A stretch of 64,000 bases of DNA from Mytilus galloprovincialis (lineage: Eukaryota > Mollusca > Bivalvia > Mytilida > Mytilidae), in contig NC_134839.1 in the NCBI RefSeq assembly GCF_965363235.1, positions 61,099,560-61,163,559 of the forward strand, read 5' to 3'. The notes beneath the pieces were generated by a model, which was not told the DNA's origin, did no database searches, and saw only the letters and a list, made by a program, of their open reading frames with translations. This document shows positions 1 through 13,300 of this stretch, one piece after another. Made by a program: the position numbers and the translations under genes. How positions within the stretch are numbered: position 1 is the stretch's first letter; the number at the start of each line of letters is the position of its first letter.

Positions 1-222
1 CCATAACTCCTGAACGGTAAAAGTCAAAATTGCCATTATTGAACTTGACCTTCATTTAGTTGTCAGTAACAACATATTAAAATTTTAAAAGCTTTGGTTG
101 AACGGTTCATGAGTTAATGCACGGACAACATTTGATTCCCGCCCGCCCGCCCGACCGCCCGACCGCCCGCCCGCCGTACATCCCCAAATCAATAACCGAC
201 ATTTTTGTCACAAAAATCCGGT
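1..222 (+). mobile_element. 3' part of a 161-bp-unit element, cut by window start
   Basis: CCATAACTCCTGAACGGTAA through CCCGCCCGCCCGCCCGACC to CACAAAAATCCGGTT matches the right-hand end of 35689-36441. Confidence 0.8.
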
Positions 223-344
223 TAAAAAAGCTTCATCAGCAACATTTTATATTGGAAAATTTCCAATGAAGTTATTTACATAAAGTTATTGGCAAATAAA
301 AATAGAAAATGACATCATAGTCATGTCTGGCAAATTTCCAACAT

Positions 345-1577
345 ATATTATCAACTACTATTCTATACAAAGAAAGATAACTCCAATTGAAAATTAATTG
401 CTATTGCACAATATTGTGCAATTAGATATTTCTTGCTATTGTGCAATACTGTGCAATTGAAAATTTCTTACACAATACTTGATATGGAATCCTGATTTGG
501 ACCAACTTGAAAACTGGGCCCATAATCAAAAATCAAAGTACATGTTTAGATAAAGCATATCAAATAAGCCCAAGAATTTAATTTTTGTTAAAATCAAACT
601 TAGTTTAATTTTGGACCCTTTGGACCTTAATGTAGACCAATTTGAAAACTGGACCAAAAATTAAGAATCTACATACACAGTTAGATTTGGCATATCAAAG
701 AACCCATTTATTCAATTTTTGATGAAATCAAACAAAGTTTAATTTTGGACCCCCATTTGGACCAACTTGAAAACTAGGCCAATAATTAAAAATCTAAGTA
801 CATTTTTAAATTCAGCATATCAAAGAACCCCAAGGATTCAATTTTTGTTAAAATCAAACTAAGTTTAATTTTGGACCCTTTGGACCTTAATGTAGACCAA
901 TTTGAAAACGGGACCAAAAATTAAGAATCTACATACATAGTTAGATTCGGCATATCAAAGAACCCCAATTATTCAATTTTTGATGAAATCACACAAAGTT
1001 CAATTTTGGACCCTTTGTGCCCCTTATTCCTAAACTGTTAGGACCAAAACTCCCAAAATCAAACCCAACCTTCCTTTTATGGTCATAAACCTTGTGTTTA
1101 AATTTCATATATTTCTATTTACTTATACTAAAGTTATGGTGCAAAAACCAAAAATAATGCTTATTTGGGCCCCTTTTTGGCCCCTAATTCATGAACTGTT
1201 GTGACCTCAACTCCAAAAATCAATCCCAACCTTCCTTTTGTGGTCATAAACCTTGTGTTAAAATTTCATTGATTTCTATTTACTTATACTAAAGTTATTG
1301 TGCGAAAACCAAGAATAATGCTTATTTGGGCCCTTTTTTGGCCCTTAATTCCTGAACTGTTGGAACCAAAACTCCCAAAATCAATCCCAACCTTCCTTTT
1401 GTGGTCATAAACCTTGTGTTAAAATTTCATTGATTTCTATTCACTTTTACTAAAGTTAGAGTGCGAAAACTAAAAGTATTCGGACGACGACGACGACGCA
1501 GGACGACGACGCAGGACGACAACGCCAACGTGATAGCAATATACGACAAAAAAATTAAAATTTTTGCGGTCGTATAA
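345..1577 (+). mobile_element. GACCGC-family element, truncated copy
   Basis: Same internal order as the 21947-23866 copy, starting at the AAGAAAGATAACTCC block, then TTGCACAATATTGTGCAAT repeats, the GGACCAACTTGAAAACT repeats, three CCCAACCTTCCTTTT repeats, a GACGACGACGCAGG tract, and TGCGGTCGTATAA at the end. The ACCAGATGCTCC end is missing. Confidence 0.8.
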
Positions 1578-2046
1578 AAATCAAATTGAAAGATTAAATG
1601 TGTATGCCTTTAATATGCAATGCAATACATTAATATTGAAAACAAAAGAAATACTTTCACTGTGTGTATTTCTGGAACCTAGGGTCTAGCATTAGCAAAC
1701 AAAATCGGATATATACCATCTTATATTTACAAATGAAATATTGCTCAGCATGATCTTACAATGTGATTTATTGGTCAGCAAATGCTTACAAATTAGACTT
1801 AACAAATGATGAACTTATAAAATGATCTATTTGCTGGCATGAACTAATAAAGTGAGTCATATGGTAGCAGAAAGTTACAAAGTCAAATATTTGGTACACA
1901 TACACGAACTTGTAACACAAGATCTTAACTACCATAAACTTACAAAAAGTGATTCATTGCATTAACTTGAATGATCTTATAAAATGATTTACCATTCAGA
2001 GTGGACTTACAAAAGTTGATAGTATTTAGAATGAGCTTATAGTGTG

Positions 2047-2154
2047 ACATTATTCAGAATGATGTTACAAAGCTAGACATTATTCAGAATGATGTTACAA
2101 AGCTAGACATTATTCAGAATGATGTTACAAAGCTAGACATTATTCAGAATGAGC
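2047..2154 (+). repeat. 30-bp minisatellite
   Basis: Three exact units of ACATTATTCAGAATGATGTT plus ACAAAGCTAG followed by a partial fourth. Looser related units (ACTTACAAAG.GA, TTACAAAGT.AGA) extend over about 1740-2250, so it is the homogenised core of an older array. Confidence 0.85.
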
Positions 2155-2880
2155 TTAGAGGGAGGCATAATTCAGATAAAACTTACAAAGTGAGATATTA
2201 TTCAAAATGATGTTACAAAGTGAGACATTAGTGAAATATTAGCTAAAATGGTCTTTCAAAGTTGAAATTTTTAATAATGTAATTATTGCAAGGGTTTTAT
2301 TATTGAAAAAACTGCAACAAGGTGAGTATCACAATAATTAAAACTCTCAATCAGATATCTTATACATACATCAGTATGCAGATTTTCCTGAAATTACAAT
2401 CAATATTCTTTTGAATTTTGTCCTTCTTCAAAAAATTCCTTAATTTTGATTGATTTAACTCCTGTTATAATTCTATAAAGCCAAAGAGGTAAATGTTATT
2501 TTAATGTGAACGATTTTTAATCAGAAAAGTTTTATTCAGGTCATGGGTATCATATTTCACATAAATACTTACTTTTGCATTCTATTTTTGATGACCACTT
2601 CCAAGCACAAACATACAAGACAAGATTATATAATCTCACAAAATTAGAATGTAAAACAATCTCTCTAAAGAGGTGTTCATGTGATTGATGCATTAAGAAA
2701 CTGAATCTTTATGAGTCCATATTACTAGTAATAGTAGTTACAACTATTTATCAATGGCATCTACTGTAATATTTTAAAAGATAGTGGATTTCTATAAAAT
2801 ATATATTCATTAAGATGCAATGCTTTTTAATGTGTTTACAATTTACATTTGTAACTTTTGATCATACAATTAACTGGGGG

Positions 2881-3090
2881 TACTGTTTTATTATTATATC
2901 TTTATTATGGGATACCAAGTTTTGTGTGAATTTGGGGTTTAACCATGAATTTAGATGTTCAATGAAGTAAATTTTATTAAAAGCATGTATGCAGACTTTG
3001 ATAGAACCACCAAATCTAATATCCACAAAAATATTTTTTTACCCTTAATCAACAAAAATAGGTATACACGAAATAATTCAAACCACAGTA
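2881..3090. mobile_element. decayed MITE (GGATACCAA type)
   Basis: TACTGT...GGGATACCAAGTTTTGTG on the left faces CGAAATAATTC...ACAGTA on the right. Its layout matches the clearer copy at 5205-5388, with GCATGTATGCAGACTTTGAT in the centre. Confidence 0.5.
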
Positions 3091-3603
3091 ATTAAAATAT
3101 GCTTGAAAATGAAATAACAGTTAAAATTCAATTTTATTTATATTTGTTAGAAATTTCTGTATAGGCAACAAAAAAGGTTTCACTATAAAATTATATTCAT
3201 ATTCTAATATAATTACATTCCTTTTGAAATGAACAGAAATTAATCTGTAAGCATATTATTATATATAAAATAGATAAGTTTTATCTTTACATTAGAATAT
3301 CACATAAAATTACAACTAGTATGGTATATTCAGCATTTAAGTAAAAAGAAGGAACTTTTATAATGAATTTTTCTTTCAAATCAATACAATAATCTGCTTC
3401 TTGCAAAAGTGCAAAAAAGAAATAAACCTTTGACATCATTTTGAAGCTCTGGTGAAGACAATGTCAGAATTTTGATTCACTCTCATGCATATTACAAATA
3501 GAGTTTATCATATCAGTACACAAAAATAAACAGAGACAGTTACACATTATATTACTATAATACATATTCCCAATGTGGAAGTAATCAAAAATATCATTTA
3601 ACA

Positions 3604-3733
3604 GGGTCGTATTCAACATCGTAGCTGCTACGTAGCTGCTATCAATATCTATGTACCAGCTAGGCTAAATACAGGTTCAATAGTCATAAATCTATGTATC
3701 ACTACGTAGCAGCTACGATATTGAGCGCAACCC
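3604..3733. mobile_element. 130-bp MITE with ~30-bp inverted ends
   Basis: GGGTCGTATTCAACATCGTA then GCTGCTACGTAG pairs with CTACGTAGCAGC then TACGATATTGAGCGCAACCC with few mismatches. Most of the element is hairpin. GGG..CCC ends recall Harbinger-type MITEs but a TTA duplication is not seen. Confidence 0.75.
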
Positions 3734-5204
3734 AGTACTTATTTTTACATGTGATTTACACTTTAAATCAACATTCTGATATTTACATTGATCAGTTAAG
3801 TTTCTCTTTAGAGCCAATATATATAAATAAAAAAAAAATTTCTCTTTGAAATAAACTAGTATGGATTGGTTGGTATCAATTTTCAAGGATTAAGGAAAAT
3901 TTGAATTTCATGGATAGTTGTTTCTTTGTTTTGCTTAAGTCTGCATACATTTCTATGAAGATATGAAGTTCTAGGAAACCTTTAAATTGGTGGTTCCTCT
4001 CTTCTGACAAAATCCATAAAATTTGATATCCAAATAAAAATCATGAATACAGTTTTTCAATAATGTTTTAAAAGATAACAAGGATATCAATGTTAACTGA
4101 AGGCAGTGTTATAAATATTTGTATTAACATCCAAGTCATTAAGGTGAAGGTGTGGTCAGTTCCTTATTCCAAATTGTGATAATGCATTTCAGAACCAAAT
4201 ACTCTATCACACTTTAAACCTCAATGGAATGCACGAACTCAACCATGCTATACCTTTTGCTAGAACTTATCATACAGAGAATATATGAAAATATGCAACG
4301 ACAAATTTAATTTAAAAACTGAATGAGCACATCATATTAGAGAGAAATTGGAGGGTTCCTTCAGAGTACATTGCTTAAAGGGCATAAAATATCAACCAGT
4401 TTACATTTTTTTGAAACCAGCATTATTAGAAGATGTTGAAGCCTGCAGATACAAAGTTATACAAACTAATGTACAAATATGAATACTATCTAAGGTTTTA
4501 GGCTATTTATATGTTTTCACTTTATGAAACTATGAAATTTATATAAATAGTCAATATACATGTTGGCATCTTAAAAAAGCAGTTCAGTTTTATTTTATTT
4601 TTTTCTCCTTGAAATGTGTTAAATAAAGTTGACTGGTAAAAAAATGAGGAAATATGATTCCTTTTTAGATACTTTTTCTAGTTTCCATTGATGAAGCAAT
4701 CTTTATTTATTCTTTTTGCTGATTGTATTTTGTGCTGTCAGTTTTAATTGGTGGAAGACGCCAGAGTTTCCAGAGAAAACCACAATCTACAGTTGGAGCT
4801 GAGTGTACTTAGATCACTTGGCCATTGAGGCCCCTGACACCTTTAAAGATTAATCTCTATTTCATACCACAATATGATGCTGTACAGTTTGAATAGCAGG
4901 ACTTAAAGGTGTATGCTAAAACAGTACATTGTAAAACATGAATTACGTAAACATTGGTTAAAACTCATCAATTAATTGTATTAAAGGTTGCAATGGATGA
5001 ATGACTAATGACAAATAACAATTAGCTTTATCTTTCATGGGATCTACAAACCATGAAACCTTTAATACCTCATAAAAACATTTTTCTTGAATAAAACATA
5101 AAAATCACCAATCAGATTCCAATGTCAAAATATCAAATTATAAAATCCCAGTACATTCATATTTTTTCATACCAGTTTAAACAATATACATGTACATAAA
5201 ACTA
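3734..5204. other. AT-rich intergenic sequence, nothing recognised
   Basis: No coding frame, inverted-end element or tandem array could be supported. It may include a longer BAG6 3' UTR. The same holds for 2155-2880 and 3091-3603. Confidence 0.5.
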
Positions 5205-5388
5205 TAACTGTGGATTCATTATTTTTCGTTGGATACCAATTTTTGTGGATTTCGTTGGTAACGAATAACAATTTTTAATGGGCTTGTATGCGGACTTTGA
5301 CAGAACCACAAAATTATATGTCTACGAAGGTGTAAGTTTTGTTCAATCCACAAATATTGGTACTCACGAAAATAAATGAATCAACATT
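5205..5388. mobile_element. MITE (GGATACCAA type), 3' of BAG6
   Basis: AACTGTGGATTCATTATTTT with TTGGATACCAATTTTTGTGG pairs with CCACAAATATTGGTACTCAC and AAATAAATGAATC in reverse. About 180 bp, 17 bp from the suggested BAG6 cleavage region. Confidence 0.65.
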
Positions 5389-5422
5389 ACTTATATAACC
5401 AACATTTTTTTTTTTTACACAA

Positions 5423-5428
5423 TTTATT
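5423..5428 (-). terminator. candidate BAG6 polyadenylation signal
   Basis: AATAAA on the minus strand lies 51-56 nt past the BAG6 stop codon, followed about 8 nt later by an A-rich run (5406-5416 on the plus strand is T-rich). It is the first canonical hexamer after the stop. Further TTTATT motifs on the plus strand (for example near 4699) could serve a longer 3' UTR. Confidence 0.4.
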
Positions 5429-5478
5429 TCATAAATAATGATGAAAAATCACTAGTCATTATTTCAACATCAATATTA

Positions 5479-7356
5479 TCACTTTTTATTATTTCCCTTA
5501 AAATATTCGTGAGATTTTGGAAATCTGTCGGGAACAAAGTCTGAATCTGTCTGAAGTCTGTCAATGATTGAGTTCCTTGTATGTTCCTCGTATTCAGTCA
5601 ATAATTCAGGATTATCTTCGATTTCTTTAGTTAGATTTTCAATACTACTGATTGGTTCAACACCTGCAGACGCCACAGCTCTTCTTATTGAAGTTGTCAA
5701 ATCTAATGCAGGATTTGATGCATCAAATGGTTGATTCAACTAAAAAGATAAAAAAAAAATATAATGATAAAATGGTTTATTAAATGATATGAGCAAATCA
5801 GCCCTAATACAGATTAATCAGCATGTGCTATCTAGATAAAAACAATTGAAAATTACTTGGAAGAGAAATAAGAAATTTTATAATGCATCTTAGCTGTGAA
5901 AAGACAAGTTCAAATACGAGTTCTTACATCTTTTTACTGTGAGTTTCTTGATTAACCAAAGATTTGAAATCATTTTGTAAAAGTGAACTGGCTGGTCCAA
6001 ATATCTCTGTTGAGCCAAATTTAAATAAAATGTAGAGAGACTCCATAAGACCTTACATAAGTTATACTTCTATATGATAGTGATTTAAAAATTATAACTG
6101 TCACTAGGACTTACCTTCCTTCGTTTAGCTGGCATTCCTTGGTAATAAGCATCACTAAAAGGAGGTTGATGTTTTTGTTGTTTCTGTTTCTTTATGTCAC
6201 CATTTATTATTGGTACCCATTCCTAAAATACATACATGGTCAAAAAATTAAGACATAATTTGTATAAATGGTCAAGTATTTTTCATTAATGGTATGGCTA
6301 CCCTCAGGGATAAAAGAACAAAATATGAATGACACACTCTTCTAGAGCAATAACTCAAACCATTCTTTATGCAAGAAAAAATAAATATGTTCTAATTTTT
6401 TTTTCCAAATATTTTTTAAACAGTTTTCATGGTGACAAAGTGTATAAATATTTAATTTACCAAGTTTTTATTTTTCAATTATCTAAATGTACATCAATTT
6501 TATAATAAACACATTTAAAATATGACAGATAAGTGAAGAGATACAATTATTAATATTTAAGGAATGCCTGTTATTTTTTTTTTTCCGTCTATGAAGAAAT
6601 AACATCAACAAGAATGTGTCCCCAGTACACAATTGACCAATCCGCACTATCATTTTCTATGTCCAGTGGACCGTAAATAATGGGAGAAAATCTCTAATTT
6701 GGCATTAAAATTAGAAAGATCATATCATAGGAAACATGTGTACCAAGTTTCAAGTTGATTGGATTTCAACTTCATCAAAAACTACTTTGACCAAAAATTT
6801 TAACCTAAAGCGGGATGCACAAACGGACAGACGGACAGACAAACGAGCTAACAGACCAGAAAACATAATGCCCATAAATGGTGCATAAAACTGTGGTACA
6901 CACTGAATAACCCATGTAGCAGGTTATTTTTAGGTGTGCACCTCATTTTCTATGTTATTTTGAATAGACACAAAAAAATATAACAGTCATTTACTTATAA
7001 TTCAATCAAAATTTCATTTTATACAAGAGTAAACCATGAAAAAACATTGATGAACGTCAGGGTCACATGACAAAATTACGTCTATGAGCTGATATACAAA
7101 ACAACATCAGCCAATCAGAAGACATGTTATATCCAAAATTAAATTATATATATAAACATACATCTGGGATCTCTTTCTGCCAAGAAGTATCTCCTTCAGA
7201 ACTAGTTGATGGTTCCCCTCCAGTGGCTCCATTCAAAACTTGTTCCTCAACAGCAGCTGCACCAGGTGATGTTGTCAAGGAAACTGGCTTCTTAACAACG
7301 TTAGCGGCACCACTTGGTGACGGTTTGCTGTCAAGTTTTGTTTCAACTTCCATTGA
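5479..7356 (-). other. BAG6: BAG6 exons 21-23: NLS and C-terminal BAG-like domain
   Basis: Exon 21 (7162-7356) is an acidic/Ser-Pro linker ending KEIPD. Exon 22 (6115-6222) encodes [13 protein letters not shown] and [12 protein letters not shown], equivalent to the human EWVPIIQQDI and [11 protein letters not shown] region, the nuclear localisation signal that also contacts GET4/TRC35. Exon 23 (5479-5739) encodes the truncated BAG-like helices (for example [12 protein letters not shown] and [11 protein letters not shown]) that in the family bind UBL4A, then a lysine-rich end and TGA. The exon order and lengths match vertebrate BAG6, so the 3' end of the gene is complete. Confidence 0.93.
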
Positions 7357-10300
7357 CTAGATAAGAAAAAACATCCAACATTACCAACCAAGGAAAAACC
7401 TCAAAAGACGAATTTAATTGAATCAAATTATTTTTTTTTGTCACTAGGTTGCTTAGCCTACCATGTACTTTTACATCTTTAAGCTTTTTATACTTTTATT
7501 GCTCTGCATCCATTGTAAATATCATTAATCATGACATGTCATGTACAATAATAGTTATATTCTATAATTCATGTATTTGATTGATCTCTTGTTGTAGGTT
7601 ACTTGAAATAAACTATATGTGTCAAAGCGACACAAATCTGCAATTTGAATAACACATGTGGACACAAACATGATGGTAGTCTCACATATCAAAAATCAGC
7701 TCAAAATCTGGAGGCGTATAGAAAAAAAGTCTGTATAACTGTGATTTTTAACAATTTTCAAAGTTGTAAACCAATAATTTTGGCAAATATGAGCGGAGTG
7801 GAACGAAACTTAAACTTGATCTGTAACTAATCATGAGTAACTCATACACAAAAAATCAGCCCAATATCTGAAACATTTAGAAAAAAATTCTGTATAACTG
7901 TGATTTTCAATAATTTATCAAAGTCCATAGCCCATAATTTTGGCAAAAATTAGCCAAGCAGAACAAAACTTAAACTTGATCTGTAACTCATCCTGGTTAA
8001 CTCACATGCCAAAAATCATCACAATATCTGCAAGAGTTTAGAAAAAAAGTCCGTATAACTGTGATTTTCAATAATTTATCAAAGTCCAAAGCCTGTAATT
8101 TCGGCAAAAATTAGCGGAGCGGAACGAGAAACTTAAAATTGATCTGTAACTAATCATGAGTAACTCACACATCGAAAATCAGCCAAATATCTGAAAGCAT
8201 TTAGAAAAAAAGTCTGTATAACTGTGATTTTCAACAATTTATCAAAGTCCATAGCCCATAATTTTGGCAAAAATTAGCCAGGCAGAACAAAACTTAAACT
8301 TGATGTGTAACTCATCCTGGTTAACTCACATGCCAAAAATCATTCCAATATCTGAAAGAGTTTAGAAAAAAAGTCAGTATAATTGTGATTTTCAACAATT
8401 TATCAAAGTCCAAAGCCCGTAATTTCGGCAAAAATTAGGGGAGCGGAACAAACTTAAACTTTATCTTTAACTTATCATGGTTAACTCACCTACCAAAAAT
8501 CAGCCCAATATTTGAAGGTGTTTAGAAAAAAACTCTGTATAATGGTTTGATGCGGAATGACGGAACGACAGAATTTTGGACTTATGGAATTTCGGACAAG
8601 GCTAAAACTGTATGGCACCGACAACTTGTTGCGGGGGCCATCAAAATGTTGACACAGATATATGTCATTACTGTTTGTAAGGAGAAGAGCAAGGAACCCC
8701 AATAAATGACACTGTAAAGGTGTTTCTCTTAACTTCAGTTATTGCAATGATGAAGTAATTGGTGAAAATATGTTTTAACTGACACAATTAGACATTTTAA
8801 CAGATGTTTTAATCAAATGTTAACTACATTATCACAGGGAAAATTCTTCAGATTTTGGGGACCAAAATTATGAGTTAGTAAACCAACTCCTTTGTTAGTA
8901 ATTGCAAATGTTGAAATTACAATAGCAATATCATAATTGTAAAATGTGCTAAATATGAAGTCAATCAACCATGATTTAAGGTATGGCACCGAATAATTAA
9001 AGTGAAATATGATTCATGGAATTGATAAAGTACCACTATTTACATTTTTAAGAAACCCTTCCAAAATACTCTTTGACAGGTCCTTAACTGAGATATTACA
9101 AGGTTTAATTTCTTTAACTATCCAACATATGCTAATTAGTTTTCTAGTTGTAGTCCTAATTTCAGATTTCATAACATACTAGAGAACAAATATACCTGTG
9201 GAGATTCAACTGCAGAAGCACCAGGTGATTGGACAAGTGGACTGGTTTCCATTGGAGCTTCTCGACTAGGTGTTTTATCTTTCTTTACAACATAGTGCAT
9301 GATTTGCTCCTCTGTCACCCTTATTGAAGGTACAAATGAATTAAGCTGTGCTGTAGTTGTACTGGCCATCCACTGTTGAATCAATGGATTAACTCCCCTT
9401 GTTAGGTTCTCCTGCAAAAAGACATTTGTTGTGTTAGTGTCTAGAATAAACATCTGCATTCAAAGCTCACAGAATGACCAAATCTCCATTAATTCAATAT
9501 TTCTTAGTCATTTACAAAAATATAATATTTGACTTTACAAAAAGTAGCCTGAATCGCTCATATGGTAAAAAGGAGTAGGTCCGGTAAGGACCAATTTTGG
9601 CCTCAAATTTCAGGTTCATCTGACGAAAGATTTTTACCACTTTTTAAACACTTAAGTGTCTATTTCATTTGAATTAATTAGTTTATGTGAAGGATTTTAA
9701 CTGATTTAGTCTTTAAAAACGATCCGATTCAAGCTCAAATGTGAAAAATCTACCAAATATGCCGAAAAATGTCAATTTTCAGATGGTTTTTGTCAAAAAC
9801 GAAAGTGGCCGCATCCGTGTTCATCCTCAACCTTTATATATGTTATGTATTATCATAAAATACAACTTACTTTTTTAATATTAAGGATGAACACGAATGC
9901 GGCCACTTTCGTTTTACATGAAAACCATCCAAAATTTAACTAAAATGCTAGAATTGTGAAGATTTCAGTAATTTAGCATGACTTTATGGTGCTAGTACCC
10001 GATATATGTGCATTGTATTGTCAAAAACAGCTCATATTTATGTAGCAGAAGCATTCTACTGTCCAATGAATAACTAAAAGTTAACATTTTAACAATTTTG
10101 TAAAACTGCTATATTTTGGGGCCAAAAAGGGGTCTTACTGGACCTACTCCTTTGCCATGTTGATATGAACATAAAAATTTGTGTTACAGACACTGTATTG
10201 CTGATCATTTATGTTTGAAGTGCCTGCACATCTCAACATAAAAAAAGCCATGAAACTGTTATAAATTTAAAGATAACATGCAAAATGCAAAAAAACGTCC

Positions 10301-13300
10301 AATACAGTTACTTCAGGCGAAGACCATAAAGTAGACTGGTGGTTTGAGTAATTTAACTTTCTGTTTAGATCTTATATTATTGATCATGTTTGATGTTAAC
10401 AGTTTTTTGTTTATATTAGTTTTCACATATGTTTTTACAATGTTGTTGCAATCGATAATGCAATGTTTGCTTCTGCACATTAAAAGTATATAAAATAAGC
10501 CTTTTATTTACTATTCAAAGAAAATCTACTTTTCTAAAATGTCTATCATATGATCTATGACAACTATATTCAAACTTAATATTTTCATTATAATGCTATA
10601 CATATATCCTAGAGTTATCGGTTCTGGATAGTGTAACAAACTTTTGCTCCGTAGGGCCAGTTCTTCAAATGCAGTGATATTCTTGTCTTTTTTCAAAACT
10701 ACCTCTACCGTTTTTTATTGGGAAAAATGCATATTTTTTATTGAAATTGGGAAATTTGTATATTTTATTCTAATCACATCTCCGATTTTTTGCTGACATT
10801 TGCTGTCTTTTTTTGCACTGTTTTTTCATGTATATTTTGGTTGTCAGACATTTTCAACCTGAAAGGTACTTTCGGAGAGGGTAAAGAAACAAAAGCAATG
10901 ATGGTACTAAATGCATTGAAAACTACATGTGTTACAAACACCATGATGATTCTGATCAGACAACCGGATCTCAAAAGTGCTTTCTAATATAAAAATATTA
11001 ACATGAATACGATATTTACCAACATTACTACCAATGCCATCACTGTTTGGGGAAAATGTAAAACTTTTTGGGAGGAATTTTAAGCCATTTTTTTTTGTAA
11101 TTGGGAATTTTCTCTAGGGGAAAAGGCCGAATTTCGGCTGTAATTTGAGGCAAACAATATCACTGAAATGAATGTGGTCAAAGCTGATTGTGTTAATTTA
11201 GTAGATACTTTTATTCATTTCCTATTATCCTCATGATATTCTCTTGCATAATTCAAGAAAAATCAAAGCATCTGTTGTAGTGCTCAATTTTGACATTGTG
11301 TGCAATACCTCATCAGTTCTCGATAGTTGTGAAAAGTATACTGTGGTAAGCATGTTTGATATTAATAGAAGATTTAAAATTACGCAAATTGAAGAAAAGT
11401 ATCTATCACTATTATTTGTATGTAGAAAACATATTTTTTTTATGAATTTTGGCCTTATCGATCAATTAAGGCATCTTTAACTGATATCCTAGGAATTATC
11501 ACTGAAGGATAAAATTATGCATTGAATATTAATTTTAGATGATTTTAAATTATTGAACCAATTATTATATGTTATAAAATGTTGTCACAGCTGTTATTAA
11601 TATTTTTCTGTCACAGTTACAATATTTAAGGGCATTACTTTTCCTATAATTAAATTGAATTAAATCTTACAGTTAATAAGATATGGCCCAAACTGCATTC
11701 CATAGATTTTTTTTCATAGCGACGTCACACCACATCTTACAATAGTGTATTACGTATGTGGACTTGACCTTCTTTTCAAGCTTAGTTTTCTTTAAATTTT
11801 AAAAAGTGCTATTTATGAACCGAGGGGATGAAGTTTGGGTTGTTTTGGGAATAAGGAAAAGTAGCCTAAAGTCGGAAAATATTATTTTTGCTGTTGTAAA
11901 TTGTCAGAAAACTTGAAATGTTGAAATTAATGCTTGCTTGAAGCAAGATTTTATTCTGTCCTTGAAATACGGGCAATTAGAAAACATGTGCGATTTCGCG
12001 AACTACTTTTATTTTAACCATGCACATTGCTATCGAGAACTGATTAACATCGAGAACAGATGACTACACGATATTCTTGTTAAACTTGTTCATGATTCAA
12101 TTTTTATTTTTAAAACTGTCCTGTTTCTGTCTGTTGAAAAAAATCTTTATTTAAATAGGTTTCCCTTGAATTATTTGTAACTTGGAATAATATAACCTTG
12201 TTTCAACAATGCTAGATGCTACAATAACAGTAATATTTGATATGTTCTTTATACTAACAAGTCTATTTTGTACAAGTCTGCTCAAGGCTGGCATTCCTCC
12301 AACTAAAGAATATCTGGCAAGGACTACACTTTCAGATAAGGCTTGTCTTAACATCTCATATAATCTGGCACCAAACTGCACATCTCCACCTATTAAAAAG
12401 ACATAAAATGTTCAATTGATTACTTTAAAACAATCTGCCCACCACTTTACAATATGCATTTGTTTGGACTTCTTTCAACCCAGCGAATAATAATAAATAT
12501 CAAATAAATCCTCTTAATCATTTTCTTATATTATAACAATAATTCTCAAAAAAGGTATATTTGTTGTGGAATGAATACTGTTTTGTTTCCATTTTTGTTT
12601 ATATTTTCTTATTTTTTTATCCAAATCAATTGTTTCCCTATATATATCTAATATATTTTTTTATATCCTAAAAATCAGATAAATTTTGCAAGTGTTATGC
12701 AATTTCTATACATTATGCCTTAAACATTATTTTGTAATTTCTCATAATGTATTTTCAAAAATAAAAATAAAGTACTCGAACTGCAAGAATTGATAAAATT
12801 TGTTTATGTACATTGTCCATAACTTTTAAAACATTACAAGCCACTTCCATGAGATAGACATACCTCGTGTCTGCATTATCATACTTAAAATGGCTGTCAG
12901 TTGTACTCTGCAAATATTACTTAATGTTGCAACAAAATCAATATCTGGTTTAACTTCTGTCACTTCCTGTAATGGGGTATCATAAATTATTGTGGTTAAG
13001 TACAACTGCATTCAACAGACATATTTATTCAATTATAAAGGACAAATTCTAATATGACATGCTTCTTTCGCTTTGTGAATAAACCCATGCTCTAAATCCA
13101 ACAAAATTTATTTGCACATGTATATTGACTACTGCAGAATAATGAATTTTATCAAATTGGTATGCATTTACTATATTTCATTAACTTAAAGCACTTCCAA
13201 TCTCTTATATGATGCACATGTTGTTACTTATTCATTTATCATGACTGTAATGTGTTGCAATTCACAATTGGCATACTGTAAAAGTACTTTTATTTTTGGT

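Noticed and set aside
2047..2154. CRISPR-like direct repeats
   Set aside because: Units abut with no unique spacers and the sequence is animal; it is a minisatellite. The same applies to the other arrays.
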